The position numbers and the translations under genes are program-made. From a virus, in IMG/VR virus record IMGVR_UViG_3300025300_000036, positions 1 through 38,539 of that record: DNA of 38,539 nt; one strand, given 5' to 3'. The notes under the pieces were generated by a model that was given only the letters and a program-made list of their open reading frames with translations, did not search any database and was not told the origin of the DNA. Shown in pieces: positions 6,395-15,017 of this stretch. How positions within the stretch are numbered: the stretch's first letter is position 1; each line of letters starts with the position of its first letter.

Positions 6395-7861
6395 ATGCCA
6401 GTCCAGACACCTGATAAAAACGTATATTATTGGCTTCCCATCTGGCAGCGGTGCCGCGATGCGGATGCGGGACAAGATGCCGTCAAACAGCGGGGAGTGC
6501 GGTATCTCCCCAGCCCCCCTGCCATGCAGGACGATGCGGTGTACGGATTTTATCTGGAGTCCGCGACCTTTTTCGGCGCGACGGGACGGACCCTGCGCGG
6601 TCTCACCGGCACGCTCTTCCGCCGCCCTCCCATGGTCCCGCCATTAACGCCGCGCTTCGCGGAACGGCTGAATAATTTTGACCGGCAAGGCACAGATATT
6701 CTGCGCTTCTCGCAGCAAGTGGGGCGCGAACAGATTTTGATCGGCCACCACGGCGTGTTAGTCGGCAAGGGTGACGGCGGACCGGAACAAATTCCCTATG
6801 CGACCAACTGGACGGCAGAACAAATCCTCGGGATACAGGATGATGTCGGCCCAGACGGACAACGCCGAATCCGGCAAGTCCGCCTCCGTGATGCTATCCC
6901 GCAGATGGACCCCCAGGACGAATTCCAGGTGACGTATCGCGGCCGGGTCCAGGTCTATGACCTCGATGCGGACGGTTTGCTGATCAAACGCGTCTTTTTG
7001 GAGCTGCCCACAGAGAATCAGGCCATCGAACGCTATCAGGAAGAAGAATCGCTGCGTGAATTTCCCACGCGCAATGGCGAGCGGCTGGATTTCGTTCCTT
7101 TTTACCTCTTCCAATCGGGCGATCATCCGTCCTCGGACATCCAAACGCCGCCAATACTTGATCTTGTCAACGAAAACATGGCCCATTACCGCGCCTCAGC
7201 GTCGTATGAACGCGCACGCTACCGCCTCTCGGACCCTACACTCGCCATTTTTGACGATGCGACCAAACGGGACGTCGATAAAGGCAACATTCAGGCGATT
7301 CGGCTCGGCGGGGACAAAGCCATCATCCTGGGCAGTCAAGGAAAGATGGAAATCGCCGGAACGGACCCGCAATCGCTCATTGCACTCCGCGATCCGCTGA
7401 ATATGCGCCGAGAAAACATGGCGTTATTGGGATCGCGACTGCTGGAGACGCCACGGAAGCTCGTGGAAGCGACCGAGACCCATATGCTGCGTGCCAGCGG
7501 CGAAAATGCGACGTTGGTGGACATTGCGAACGCCCACGAGAAGGGGATGACCCAGGTCTTGCAATGGATGCTCTGGTGGGCGGGAGAAAGCCCGGCTTTT
7601 GTGGCGGATCAACATTTTGTGATGGAAAAAGACTTTGTCCCAGTCGGATTAGACCCGAATGCCCTGCGCGAGCTCGTATCTGCCTGGCAAAACGGGGCAA
7701 TCTCCCACGAAACCCTTCTTTTTAACATGAAAAAGGGCGAAGCGTTGCGCCCTGATAAGACAGTGGAGCAGGAGTTGGATGCGGTGCGGGGAGCAACCGC
7801 CCCCCCATCAGAGGCAAATCGTAGTATAACGGGAGTGGAAGGAGTTAATGATGGCGATTAG
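6395..7861 (+). CDS. Portal protein (DUF4055 family)
   Basis: A 488-residue protein of the DUF4055 portal type. The family pattern is visible: W..C.DADAG....K..G.RYLPSP near residues 18-42, ESATFFGATGRTLRGLTG (55-72) followed by the FRRPP segment, and a long helical C-terminal half with LLGSRLLETP. Twelve copies form the ring through which DNA enters and leaves the head and to which the tail connectors attach. It overlaps the scaffold gene at its 3' end, as usual for head modules. Confidence 0.93.
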   Translation: MPVQTPDKNVYYWLPIWQRCRDADAGQDAVKQRGVRYLPSPPAMQDDAVYGFYLESATFFGATGRTLRGLTGTLFRRPPMVPPLTPRFAERLNNFDRQGTDILRFSQQVGREQILIGHHGVLVGKGDGGPEQIPYATNWTAEQILGIQDDVGPDGQRRIRQVRLRDAIPQMDPQDEFQVTYRGRVQVYDLDADGLLIKRVFLELPTENQAIERYQEEESLREFPTRNGERLDFVPFYLFQSGDHPSSDIQTPPILDLVNENMAHYRASASYERARYRLSDPTLAIFDDATKRDVDKGNIQAIRLGGDKAIILGSQGKMEIAGTDPQSLIALRDPLNMRRENMALLGSRLLETPRKLVEATETHMLRASGENATLVDIANAHEKGMTQVLQWMLWWAGESPAFVADQHFVMEKDFVPVGLDPNALRELVSAWQNGAISHETLLFNMKKGEALRPDKTVEQELDAVRGATAPPSEANRSITGVEGVNDGD

Positions 7862-8600
7862 TTCTAGGTTTCCGGACGAACAATCGGTCCCAGAGTGGGC
7901 CAAGGATAGTGTGGTTAAAGATGAGCGCAGCGGCGAGTACGTCTTGCAGGTGCAAGGCTTTGTCGATGGCACCCGGTTGAATGAGTTTCGGAATTCGAAC
8001 CGCGATCTGAACTCCACCGTTGCGAAACTGAAGGACGAGATCGATAGTAAACGGGAAATCGATCCAGATCAGTACCGGAAGATGCAAGAACAGATCCAGC
8101 AACAGAGCACCAACGGCAGTAAGGAATTGGAAGCGCAAGTCCAACAACTCCGCTCCCAATTCGACACGTACCGAGAACAGGCGGGTGCCAGAGAAAAGGA
8201 ACTGGAGGCAGAGCGGACACAGGCCCTGCGGGACCTGGATCAACAGCGGGTGAAAGCCTCTGTCGCCTCGGCGTGTACGGAAACCGGTGTCTCGGACTCC
8301 GGTGTGACGGATGTGCAGCTCCGTGCGGAACGAGAATTGCGATTTGTCGATGGGGCAACCGTGGCTGTCGATGACCAGGGGAACCCGCGCTACAGCGAAC
8401 GGGAACCGACGAAATTAATGACCCCACAAATTTGGATACAGGAACAACTGCTGCCACAAGCACCGCATTTGTTCAAGCGCTCGAAGGGCGCAAACGCCGC
8501 GAACGAAGGGATTCAGTCGCAGAAAATCGATGCGAACGATCCCCTGACATTCGGACGGAATCTTGAAGCGATTGCGAAAGGACAAATAACGGTCTCGTAA
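7851..8600 (+). CDS. Head scaffolding protein
   Basis: About 249 residues, highly charged, with a long coiled-coil centre (residues 45-135, rich in Gln, Glu, Lys, Arg) and a C-terminal basic region. Position between portal and coat plus this composition are the standard signs of a scaffold that guides coat assembly and leaves before packaging. Two adjacent ATGs exist (7848, 7851); the second has better spacing to GGAAGGAG. It overlaps the portal end by 11 bases. No protease gene was seen, so release without cleavage, as in P22, is likely. Confidence 0.85.
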   Translation: MAISSRFPDEQSVPEWAKDSVVKDERSGEYVLQVQGFVDGTRLNEFRNSNRDLNSTVAKLKDEIDSKREIDPDQYRKMQEQIQQQSTNGSKELEAQVQQLRSQFDTYREQAGAREKELEAERTQALRDLDQQRVKASVASACTETGVSDSGVTDVQLRAERELRFVDGATVAVDDQGNPRYSEREPTKLMTPQIWIQEQLLPQAPHLFKRSKGANAANEGIQSQKIDANDPLTFGRNLEAIAKGQITVS

Positions 8601-8776
8601 TCAATCTATTAACCGCCTGATAAGGTAGCTGTCGGAGGAGCGCCCCGCCCGTCGCGCAGACGGGGATCACGTTGATCGGGAACTGGGGCTGCCGCTTTAG
8701 ATGTCTACCACCCCCCTCTGGGTAATGCCCGTGGTGTTGTTGAGGGTCAGCTCAACGAATCCCAGGAGGATTTATC
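8601..8776 (+). other. Leader of the coat gene with a GC-rich hairpin
   Basis: A 176-base non-coding gap precedes the coat gene. It contains a perfect 6-bp hairpin CCCGTC-gcgca-GACGGG (8648-8664), not followed by a T run. No convincing short gene was found. It could stabilise a processed coat mRNA or host a promoter, but no clear promoter was recognised. Confidence 0.4.
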
Positions 8777-9886
8777 ATGGCGAATACCCTGACCGAAGTC
8801 ACCCCAAAACTCCTCGCGCAAGGCTTATTGGCCCTCCGCGAGAATTCCATTATGCCCCGCCTCGTGAATCGAGGCTACGAATCCATCGCTGGAGAACGCG
8901 GGAAGGCAGTCGATATTCCGATTCCTTCTTCGATCACCGCTGCGGCGGTCAGCCCTGGGGCGACCCCGCCTTCAACCGCAGACGTAACGCCGACATCCGT
9001 CAGCGTGAATTTGGACCAGTGGTATGAAGCGCCGTTCCATCTGTCTGACAAGGAACTGGGCGAAGTCATGGCTGGCACCATCCCGATGCAAGCGTCGGAA
9101 GCCATCAAGGCGCTGTCGAACAACATCGATAGCTACATTCTTGGCAAATACAAAGGTATTTACGGCTACGCAGGAGTTGCCGGGACGACTCCCTTCGCGT
9201 CCGCGTTGACCGAGTACACCAATGCGCGGAAAACACTCAACACCCAACTCGCCCCGCTGGATGATCGTCGGGTTGTTCTCGACCCGTCGGCGGAAGGCAA
9301 CGCCCTCCTGCTCCGTGCGTTCCAAGACGCGAGTTTTGGCGGCGGTGCTGGCGTGATCATGCGCGGCAATATCGGCACCAAGGTTGGAGCTGATTGGTTC
9401 ATGGACCAGAACGCGCCGACCCACACGAACACCGGCACCGGCACCATCTTGGTGAACGACGCCTCCGTGTCCGTGGGCGATACAACCCTGACCTGGGATG
9501 GTGGCGGCACCGCTCCAGCGGAAGGTGATGTGTTTACCGTCGCGGGCGATACGCAGACCTATGTGGTGGCGTCTTCGACTGCCACGGTGATCACCATGTA
9601 CCCGGCGGCCAAAGTGGCCTGGGCCGATAACGCAGCCGTGACGTTCAAAGCGACACACGCTGTCAACCTGCTCTTCCACCGCGATGCGTTCGCGTTTGCA
9701 ACGCGCCCGTTGGCTGGCATTGAAGATGGCCTGAACGGAATTGCCCGAACCGCCGTTGATCCGGTGAGCGGATTGACGCTTCGGCTGGAAGTCTCACGCG
9801 AGCACAAACGGACCCGGTACAGCTTTGACGTGCTGTACGGTGCCACGCTGGTGCGTCGTGAGTTGGCGTGTCGGATTGCCGGATAA
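8777..9886 (+). CDS. Major capsid protein, P22 coat-like
   Basis: The 369-residue coat protein of HK97 fold, of the P22 gp5-like family. The N-terminus ANTLTEVTPKLLAQGLLALR, then PIPSSITAAAV and LDQWYEAPFHLSDKEL, match that family. A beta-rich insertion of about 80 residues (roughly 215-295, with ILVNDASVSVGDTTLTW) corresponds to the extra domain seen in P22-type coats. The C-terminus has TRYSFDVLYGATLVRRELACRI. A strong AGGAGG site 6 bases before ATG 8777 fits the very high expression needed. Confidence 0.95.
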   Translation: MANTLTEVTPKLLAQGLLALRENSIMPRLVNRGYESIAGERGKAVDIPIPSSITAAAVSPGATPPSTADVTPTSVSVNLDQWYEAPFHLSDKELGEVMAGTIPMQASEAIKALSNNIDSYILGKYKGIYGYAGVAGTTPFASALTEYTNARKTLNTQLAPLDDRRVVLDPSAEGNALLLRAFQDASFGGGAGVIMRGNIGTKVGADWFMDQNAPTHTNTGTGTILVNDASVSVGDTTLTWDGGGTAPAEGDVFTVAGDTQTYVVASSTATVITMYPAAKVAWADNAAVTFKATHAVNLLFHRDAFAFATRPLAGIEDGLNGIARTAVDPVSGLTLRLEVSREHKRTRYSFDVLYGATLVRRELACRIAG

Positions 9887-9910
9887 CAGAAACAGTGAGG
9901 GAGGAGACGT

Positions 9911-10084
9911 ATGGCTGAAGCAAAAACCGTGAAGGTGCAAAATGGGCAGGGCTATATGCTGATTAATGAATCGGACTATGACCCTGCCGTCCATACAAAG
10001 TACGACGAACGGCCACCTGCTCGGTCAAAAGTCTCCTCCGCACTGTCTCGCAAACGGAAAGCGGATGATAAATCCCGCATGTAA
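9911..10084 (+). CDS. Small basic-tailed protein after the coat gene
   Basis: A 57-residue frame (MAEAKTVKVQNGQGYMLINE...) with a strong GGGAGGAG site before ATG 9911. The first half is polar with the short motif INESDYDP; the second half is basic (SRKRKADDKSR). Small proteins with the same 'MLINExDY' opening are frequent directly downstream of coat genes in phages and may decorate or complete the head. Function is not known. Tight spacing on both sides supports a genuine operon gene. Confidence 0.8.
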   Translation: MAEAKTVKVQNGQGYMLINESDYDPAVHTKYDERPPARSKVSSALSRKRKADDKSRM

Positions 10085-10096
10085 AGGGGTGAGAGT

Positions 10097-10660
10097 GTGG
10101 CGATTACCCTTGTGGTAGAAACGGGGAGCGTGGTGGCCGGTGCGAATACCTTCGTCACGGAGGCGCAGCAACGGGACTGGCTCCTCAATTCGACATTATA
10201 TACGGATCTTGCGGAAGACGTGGACCAAGCCACCCTCTTGCGGTACATGGTACGGGCAACCGAGATCATGACGCGCTGGGGCGTCTGGTGGGGCAGTCTC
10301 GTAGAGACCACCCAGTCCTTGTCGTTCCCAAGGTCCGGTCTGATTGACCGCAACCGAAACTCCGTCGATTACACCACCATTCCCACGGACGTGCAGTCCG
10401 GGCAGAAAGAAATGGTCGGCGCAATGCTGCGCGTGGCGTCACGGAGCGTGGGCATCGACGGGGAGATCTACGACCCGGTTGATGTCGCGGAACGGGAAGA
10501 TCGCATCGACCAACAGACGAGTCGCGTGAAAGTTGCGAATAACCCCCTAGATCGCACGGACCCGCTGCGTGGATCGGTCACGCCGGATGTCCAAGCCTTG
10601 TTTGCCCCCTTTGGGTATATCGAACTCGGGCAGCATAGCGTGGGGATTATCCAAGGATGA
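10097..10660 (+). CDS. Head-tail adaptor (DnaT-like phage family)
   Basis: A 187-residue protein starting at GTG 10097. The N-terminal pattern (VETGSVVAGANTFVTEAQ, then AEDVDQATLLRYMVRATE) and LSFPRSGLIDR are those of the phage proteins annotated as DnaT-like ssDNA-binding. In structural operons these occupy the first connector position (HK97 gp6-like adaptor), with alpha-helical bundles that sit on the portal. The location two genes after the coat supports the connector role over a replication role. It overlaps the next gene by ATGA (10657-10660). Confidence 0.8.
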   Translation: MAITLVVETGSVVAGANTFVTEAQQRDWLLNSTLYTDLAEDVDQATLLRYMVRATEIMTRWGVWWGSLVETTQSLSFPRSGLIDRNRNSVDYTTIPTDVQSGQKEMVGAMLRVASRSVGIDGEIYDPVDVAEREDRIDQQTSRVKVANNPLDRTDPLRGSVTPDVQALFAPFGYIELGQHSVGIIQG

Positions 10661-11043
10661 GCTTATTAGGGTTGCAGAGCGGCACCCAAGCGGCAGCGCG
10701 GCGTGTCTTTACCGCACATCGCGGCCATGTCTCAGCTGCCGTGTTCCGCCGAGTCGTGGTGGGCGCGAATAACGCCACGACGGGCAATGTCACGCGCAGT
10801 GAATCGACCTGGACCGTGCGGATGATGCGAGCGACTGCCCGGCAGGACGGGGACGAGAGCACGACAACGGCCCCCCACACGGGACGGGAACGGCGGATTT
10901 ATCTACTGGCCGAAGATCTGCCAGGGGTGCGTATTCGCCCGAATAAAGATCGCATTGAGGACGACGGCGTGACGTGGCAGATCCGCGAGGCCCACTTGCT
11001 CGGCGGAGACGCGATTTGGTCATGTCATGTGGTCTTGGTGTGA
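10657..11043 (+). CDS. Head-closure or neck protein
   Basis: A 128-residue, beta-rich protein with the ending RPNKDRIEDDGVTWQIRE, which resembles stopper/head-closure proteins that plug the portal after packaging. The central segment is basic and polar. It is coupled to the adaptor gene by an ATGA overlap and followed by further neck genes. The assignment rests on gene order and weak sequence resemblance. Confidence 0.7.
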   Translation: MSLLGLQSGTQAAARRVFTAHRGHVSAAVFRRVVVGANNATTGNVTRSESTWTVRMMRATARQDGDESTTTAPHTGRERRIYLLAEDLPGVRIRPNKDRIEDDGVTWQIREAHLLGGDAIWSCHVVLV

Positions 11044-11054
11044 GAGGAGGAGTG

Positions 11055-11465
11055 ATGGATATAGAAATGCTACATGGACTAATGTTAGCGTTGGCGGATC
11101 GTCTGCCGGGAGAGGATAAATGGTCGGATGACCGGATTTGGCTGCGCTGGGCGGTGCGACTCGCGACGGACAAGAAAGAAATGGATGAAAAAGAGTGGGA
11201 GCGTCGGTGGGGCGCGGGGATGCAGTCGGGCGAACAACGGCTTAGTGCGCCGTCTGTCGGTGCTGCCCATAGTCACGCCTACCGTGCCGGAATGAGCTAT
11301 TATCAGTCGATGGACATGAGCCTCCTAGCCTCAGATCGGGAAGAGCACGTCAAGGAAGCCATCGCAGGAGTCTCTGCTGCCCTGGCCGCGCTGAAAAGCC
11401 CCGCCCCAGCAGCAGACGACGCACGCGACGTTTCCGTGCAGTTGGTTGACGAGGAAGAGGATTGA
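11055..11465 (+). CDS. Hypothetical structural-module protein
   Basis: A 136-residue acidic protein with many Trp and charged residues (KKEMDEKEWERRW) in its first half and an Ala-rich, acidic C-terminus ending VDEEED. The frame is open earlier, but AGGAGG directly before ATG 11055 decides the start. No family was recognised. It lies between head-closure and tail-completion genes, so it may be a virion assembly factor. Confidence 0.75.
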   Translation: MDIEMLHGLMLALADRLPGEDKWSDDRIWLRWAVRLATDKKEMDEKEWERRWGAGMQSGEQRLSAPSVGAAHSHAYRAGMSYYQSMDMSLLASDREEHVKEAIAGVSAALAALKSPAPAADDARDVSVQLVDEEED

Positions 11466-11467
11466 GG

Positions 11468-11821
11468 ATGGGTGATAGCCGCACCAACAGGACTTTTTTT
11501 GATGCGACGACACCGCCGTGGCGGTTGGCTGTCTTCCGCGATATGGCAGTGGTCCCGGCGTTTTTGCGAGGCCGTGACATCTTCGTGCGGACGCTGAAGC
11601 CCATCTGGACGGAAGGCTCCCATCCGATGTCCGGTGAGGCAACGGACGGGGCGTGGTGCTACGTGACAAATCTGGAGCAATGGGAAGGGAAACTGGCGCG
11701 GACCCAAGTGGAAACCGTTCAACTCTGCGATGAATACGCCCATGACGTGGCGCTGATCAAGGCGGCGACCTGGCTTCCCCAGGCATACCCGATACGCAAC
11801 TACGCGGGAGGTGCGTCGTGA
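11468..11821 (+). CDS. Hypothetical neck-region protein
   Basis: A 117-residue protein with aromatic and beta-prone segments (WRLAVFRDMAVVPAFLRGR, WCYVTNLEQWEG). ATG 11468 follows an AGAGGA site. The gene ends within the GTGA start of the tail-completion gene, so the two are translationally coupled. No family was recognised; gene order suggests a connector or tail-completion role. Confidence 0.75.
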   Translation: MGDSRTNRTFFDATTPPWRLAVFRDMAVVPAFLRGRDIFVRTLKPIWTEGSHPMSGEATDGAWCYVTNLEQWEGKLARTQVETVQLCDEYAHDVALIKAATWLPQAYPIRNYAGGAS

Positions 11822-12312
11822 TCGAATTTGATAATTTTAAAAAAGCCACGGAACGTCTCTTGAAACAGGCGAAAGATTTACCCGGTGGGGTCAGGCGGCA
11901 GGCAGGTCTCACGGCAGCAGACCTCTATGGGAAGATCGTGTCACGGACCCCATACAACGTCAAAGGAACAGACTACGAGTTTTCTGGGAACGCCCAGCAG
12001 TCGTGGTATATTGATGTGGGGGCTGGGAGTGGGGATGACCTGCTCAATATCGAGGTCTTTGGCGGCGGCGTTGAGACTGACCGGACAGGCAGTAGTCCCA
12101 TTAGTTATCATGCAGCACGTAGTGAGGCTCGATCTGCTATCGGGGATTTGTACTACCTGGAAGGGGCAAAGATCCAATTCGTCTCTGATATTGAATACAT
12201 GGCAGATCTGGAAGATGGGTATAGTAATCAAGCGCCTGACGGCTTTATCCGGCTCGCTGCCCACGATGCCGTGGACGAACTCCGTGCGAAAATAGAGCGA
12301 GGGCGTGGCTAA
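11818..12312 (+). CDS. Tail completion protein, HK97 gp10-like
   Basis: A 164-residue protein with the HK97 gp10-like pattern: N-terminal helix, AADLYGKIVSRTPYNVKGTD, the segment SGNAQQSW, and ISDIEYMADLEDGYSNQAPDG-like text near residues 125-145 (here VSDIEYMADLEDG). These proteins help join the tail to the head. It starts at GTG 11818 overlapping the previous stop and ends at TAA overlapping the next ATG by one base. Confidence 0.85.
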   Translation: MIEFDNFKKATERLLKQAKDLPGGVRRQAGLTAADLYGKIVSRTPYNVKGTDYEFSGNAQQSWYIDVGAGSGDDLLNIEVFGGGVETDRTGSSPISYHAARSEARSAIGDLYYLEGAKIQFVSDIEYMADLEDGYSNQAPDGFIRLAAHDAVDELRAKIERGRG

Positions 12313-12770
12313 TGCCGTTAAGCGCGGACACGATTCTTTCTTTTGAACGACAAGCCGTCGAAGGCCACTTCCTCACGCAGTGGGGCACCACCACGGCGGT
12401 GCAAATGGTCAACGTCCCAGAGATCGATAAGGTCGATGACACGGGACGTGCTATCAATTGGTGCTGGTTCAGGGTCGAGTGGGGCGAAGAACGTCAGGAG
12501 AGTATCGGGTCCAGTAATCCCCGCTTCCGAGCCAATGGGCTTGCCACCTGCGTACTCTACGTTCCCCGTGAAAGTGGGCGGGACACCATTAACCTCCTTG
12601 CCTCGAAAGCCGCCCGTATCTTGCGGATGACCGATTTGACCGTCGGCTCACAAACGGATTGTCAGATTACGTTTGACCGGCATGTCGATATCGGCTCGGA
12701 ACGGGAAGAGGAGAGTTGGCTGCAACAAGCCATCCGCTCCCGGTTCACCGCACAACGTCGGTACACGTAA
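12312..12770 (+). CDS. Tail terminator protein (DUF4128-like)
   Basis: A 152-residue protein resembling the DUF4128/tail-terminator group: an N-terminal helix with QWGTTTAVQMVNVPE, then a strand-rich core including WCWFRVEWG and a C-terminal strand ending near FTAQRRYT. Tail terminators cap the tube at the head-proximal end once the tape measure length is reached. The position directly before the tail tube gene fits. Start overlaps the preceding stop. Confidence 0.8.
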   Translation: MPLSADTILSFERQAVEGHFLTQWGTTTAVQMVNVPEIDKVDDTGRAINWCWFRVEWGEERQESIGSSNPRFRANGLATCVLYVPRESGRDTINLLASKAARILRMTDLTVGSQTDCQITFDRHVDIGSEREEESWLQQAIRSRFTAQRRYT

Positions 12771-12778
12771 CCGCATCC

Positions 12779-12985
12779 ATGTCTGCCAAAGTGACCCGTT
12801 TGGACGAACACAGGCGGGAACACGTCCCGCGCATCCAACTCGAACGCCGCTACGTCCAGGACGTCGATGCTGAAATCTGGGTGGCCAAATGTCCCCAGTG
12901 CGGACGGGTCTGCGCCTATCAAAATTCCAACGAGATTTTGGCCGGTAGGTTTCGGTGCCGATGCAAGAAAGTCTTCGAGGTGTAA
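12779..12985 (+). CDS. Small zinc-ribbon-like protein in the tail module
   Basis: A 68-residue protein starting at ATG 12779. The second half contains CPQCG (C-x2-C) and, about 22 residues later, CRC followed by KK, a plausible zinc ribbon. The first half is basic and polar. There is no obvious ribosome-binding site, but the gap to the tail terminator is only 8 bases. Similar tiny Cys-rich genes lie between terminator and tube genes in some phages; role unknown. Confidence 0.7.
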   Translation: MSAKVTRLDEHRREHVPRIQLERRYVQDVDAEIWVAKCPQCGRVCAYQNSNEILAGRFRCRCKKVFEV

Positions 12986-13126
12986 ATCCTCCCCCCTCCC
13001 GCGTCCGTATCTGCTATCCTACACGGTAGGCAACGCTCCGATTCGGCGCGACCTCCGTCTCCCCCGATTGTGGGAGCTACTCTACCTATGCGATTTGATA
13101 TCGCGGACTGAGGAAGGACGTGCAGT

Positions 13127-14332
13127 ATGCCAGGCGAAACCAATCGAGTGTCCGTGCAATTTGAGCGTGAAGCGGATTTCAACACGATTCCCGGCGCGCC
13201 CGATATGACCACCAAAGAAGTGGTATCGGAGAGTCTCACCCATAACAAAACAACCTCACGATCCCAGCGGATTCGGAGTGACGCACAGGTGCCGGACTGG
13301 ATAGAAACCGCGGTCCAAGCCACCGGTGGGCTCAACGATGAGCTGAGTTATGCCGCTCACGATGATTTCATTGAATCGAGCATGCGCGGCACGTATGCGG
13401 CTACCGCATTAACGGGGATACCCGGCGGAATTATGACTGCCTCGACACGGCGCATAGATAACACCGGCACATCGCCATCATTTAATACGACGGGAAATAT
13501 TGTCGCGGGACAGGCCATCAATATTTCGGGATTTTCGAATAGCGCCAATAACGGCATCAAGATGGTCAAAACCGTGACGGACAGCGAGATTTTTTTAGCG
13601 GAAGAAGAAACCGACTTGGTGAATGAATCAGGGGCTACGCTTGCTGTTGCGACAGCCAAGCGGGTCATTAACGGCACCACGGCGCGGTCTTACTACATCC
13701 AGAAAGAGCAAGCCGATACGGCAGCGAACTCATTTCAACGCTTCACCGGGATGCGTGTGAATAGTTGGAATTTGAACTTCGCCGCTGGTGCCGTCATCGA
13801 GTCGAACTATGACTTCATGGGCACGGCGATGACCACAAGTGACACTGATTTGGATGACGCTCCGACTGCCGCATCATCGAATACGGTGATGTCCGCCTCC
13901 GCGAATGCGGGAGCCGTGCGGCTAGACGGACTAAAGCTCTCCGCTAGTTCGGTGCAGGTGCAATCGGTGAACCTCACGGTCAATAACTCGATGCGCGGAC
14001 CGTCCGTGATCGGGCAAAAGGGCGCAGGGTTCATTAACGCGGGTTCGTTTGAGGTCACCGGGACACTGGGGATCTTCTATAGCCGGTTGGATGAAGTCAG
14101 TGACTTCGTGGCACACACGTCTCGGCGTCTGCATTACAACGCCCAGGATGCTGCCGGGAATGCCATTTTTGTCGAACTCCCCGCGTTCTATTTCCTAAGT
14201 GACGGAACACCGCAAGCGGGTGGCATTGATGACGATATTCTCGTCAACTTCAACATCGGCTGCAAACTCAAAGCAGCAGCCGCCGGGATTCCATCGACAT
14301 ACACAATGTGCGTGTCCATGGTTGACGCATAA
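13127..14332 (+). CDS. Major tail tube protein
   Basis: A 401-residue protein matching the phage tail-tube family found in long-tailed siphoviruses. Visible features are an N-terminal segment with SESLTHNKTTSRSQRIRS and VQATGGLNDELSYAAHDD, a large central insertion (about residues 95-185) that is likely a surface Ig-like domain, and the RVNSWNLNFAAGAVIESNYDFMG core. Hexamer rings stack to form the tail. AGGAAGG precedes the ATG. The gap before it holds two short hairpins (CCTAC/GTAGG near 13020 and CTCCC/GGGAG near 13067). Confidence 0.9.
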   Translation: MPGETNRVSVQFEREADFNTIPGAPDMTTKEVVSESLTHNKTTSRSQRIRSDAQVPDWIETAVQATGGLNDELSYAAHDDFIESSMRGTYAATALTGIPGGIMTASTRRIDNTGTSPSFNTTGNIVAGQAINISGFSNSANNGIKMVKTVTDSEIFLAEEETDLVNESGATLAVATAKRVINGTTARSYYIQKEQADTAANSFQRFTGMRVNSWNLNFAAGAVIESNYDFMGTAMTTSDTDLDDAPTAASSNTVMSASANAGAVRLDGLKLSASSVQVQSVNLTVNNSMRGPSVIGQKGAGFINAGSFEVTGTLGIFYSRLDEVSDFVAHTSRRLHYNAQDAAGNAIFVELPAFYFLSDGTPQAGGIDDDILVNFNIGCKLKAAAAGIPSTYTMCVSMVDA

Positions 14333-14344
14333 ACGGTGTGGGCA

Positions 14345-14459
14345 GGTGGGGTTCTTTCCGAACTTGCTGCGCCCCACCGCCACATGGAGGGGGGGGATTA
14401 GACTCCCTCTCCCCCTCACCACTTGCTGAGGGAAATAACGCAAGTGACAATGGGAGTCT
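14345..14459 (+). promoter_or_regulatory. Structured leader hiding the chaperone ribosome-binding site
   Basis: Three inverted repeats lie between the tube and chaperone genes: GGTGGGG/CCCCACC (14345-14351, 14372-14378), CACTTGC/GCAAGTG (14420-14426, 14440-14446), and an outer AGACTCCC/GGGAGTCT (14400-14407, 14452-14459). The last enclosing stem contains the GGGAG Shine-Dalgarno of the gene starting at 14463. Pairing would lower chaperone translation relative to the tube, which fits the low amounts needed. Function is inference. Confidence 0.55.
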
Positions 14460-14462
14460 GGT

Positions 14463-15017
14463 ATGGCAGCAAAAAAGAAAGTGGAGCCTATGGAGACGCT
14501 TGAAGCCGTAGATGCAGATCTGCAGAAATTCGAGGAAGGGAAGCATAAAGTTACCAAGGACGGAAAAACCTTCGAGGTCTTCTCTCTCGGTGACAATGTT
14601 TTCGATCAAGGGAAAGAGGATGACGGGGTATGGTGTCCGCTCGATGAAGGTCGGTATGGACCGGATGGCCCCTCACTGAAAGTGCGGCGAGCGGGATGCG
14701 AGAAGTCGATGGACGTCAATAAGCGCATGGAAGATTTTCTCGTGGATCGGTTCGGGTCTAACTACCAACTCGACAATATCCCCGAAAAAGTCCAGAACTA
14801 CGTCACCGCGAAACGCTCACAAGCACTCGTGTCCGACTGGAAGAATATTAAGTTCACAAGTGAAGATGGATCACGGGAAGATCGCCCTTTTGACGAGAAT
14901 AATCTCTGGAAGGCGCTGATTAGTGCGGACCGCACCCTCCTCGCGTTCATCATGCAACAGGCCCTTAATCAGGAAAACTTCCGCAAGGAAGAGATTGAGG
15001 AAATGGAAAAAAACTGA
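14463..15017 (+). CDS. Tail assembly chaperone (lambda gpG-like)
   Basis: A 184-residue protein in the position of lambda gpG, between tube and tape measure. It is charged and helical, with EENNLWKALISADRTLLAFI-type text near residues 145-165, typical of tail chaperones of this class. It ends at TGA immediately after GAA AAA AAC, a perfect -1 slippery site, so a fraction of ribosomes continue into the next frame. The chaperones coat the tape measure before the tube is built and are absent from the virion. Confidence 0.88.
   Translation: MAAKKKVEPMETLEAVDADLQKFEEGKHKVTKDGKTFEVFSLGDNVFDQGKEDDGVWCPLDEGRYGPDGPSLKVRRAGCEKSMDVNKRMEDFLVDRFGSNYQLDNIPEKVQNYVTAKRSQALVSDWKNIKFTSEDGSREDRPFDENNLWKALISADRTLLAFIMQQALNQENFRKEEIEEMEKN
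15008..15014 (+). other. Programmed -1 ribosomal frameshift site A AAA AAC
   Basis: The heptamer A AAA AAC sits in the correct zero-frame phase (codons GAA AAA AAC) and is followed directly by TGA. The -1 frame is open on both sides of the stop and reads CTG AGG GCG TTC onward into the second chaperone frame. A small GGTG-CTT-CACC hairpin lies about 26 bases downstream (15040-15050). This matches the conserved G/GT strategy of long-tailed phages. Confidence 0.93.

Noticed and set aside
8701-9027. 108-residue plus frame overlapping the coat start
   Set aside because: Out-of-frame reading of the coat gene without a ribosome-binding site.
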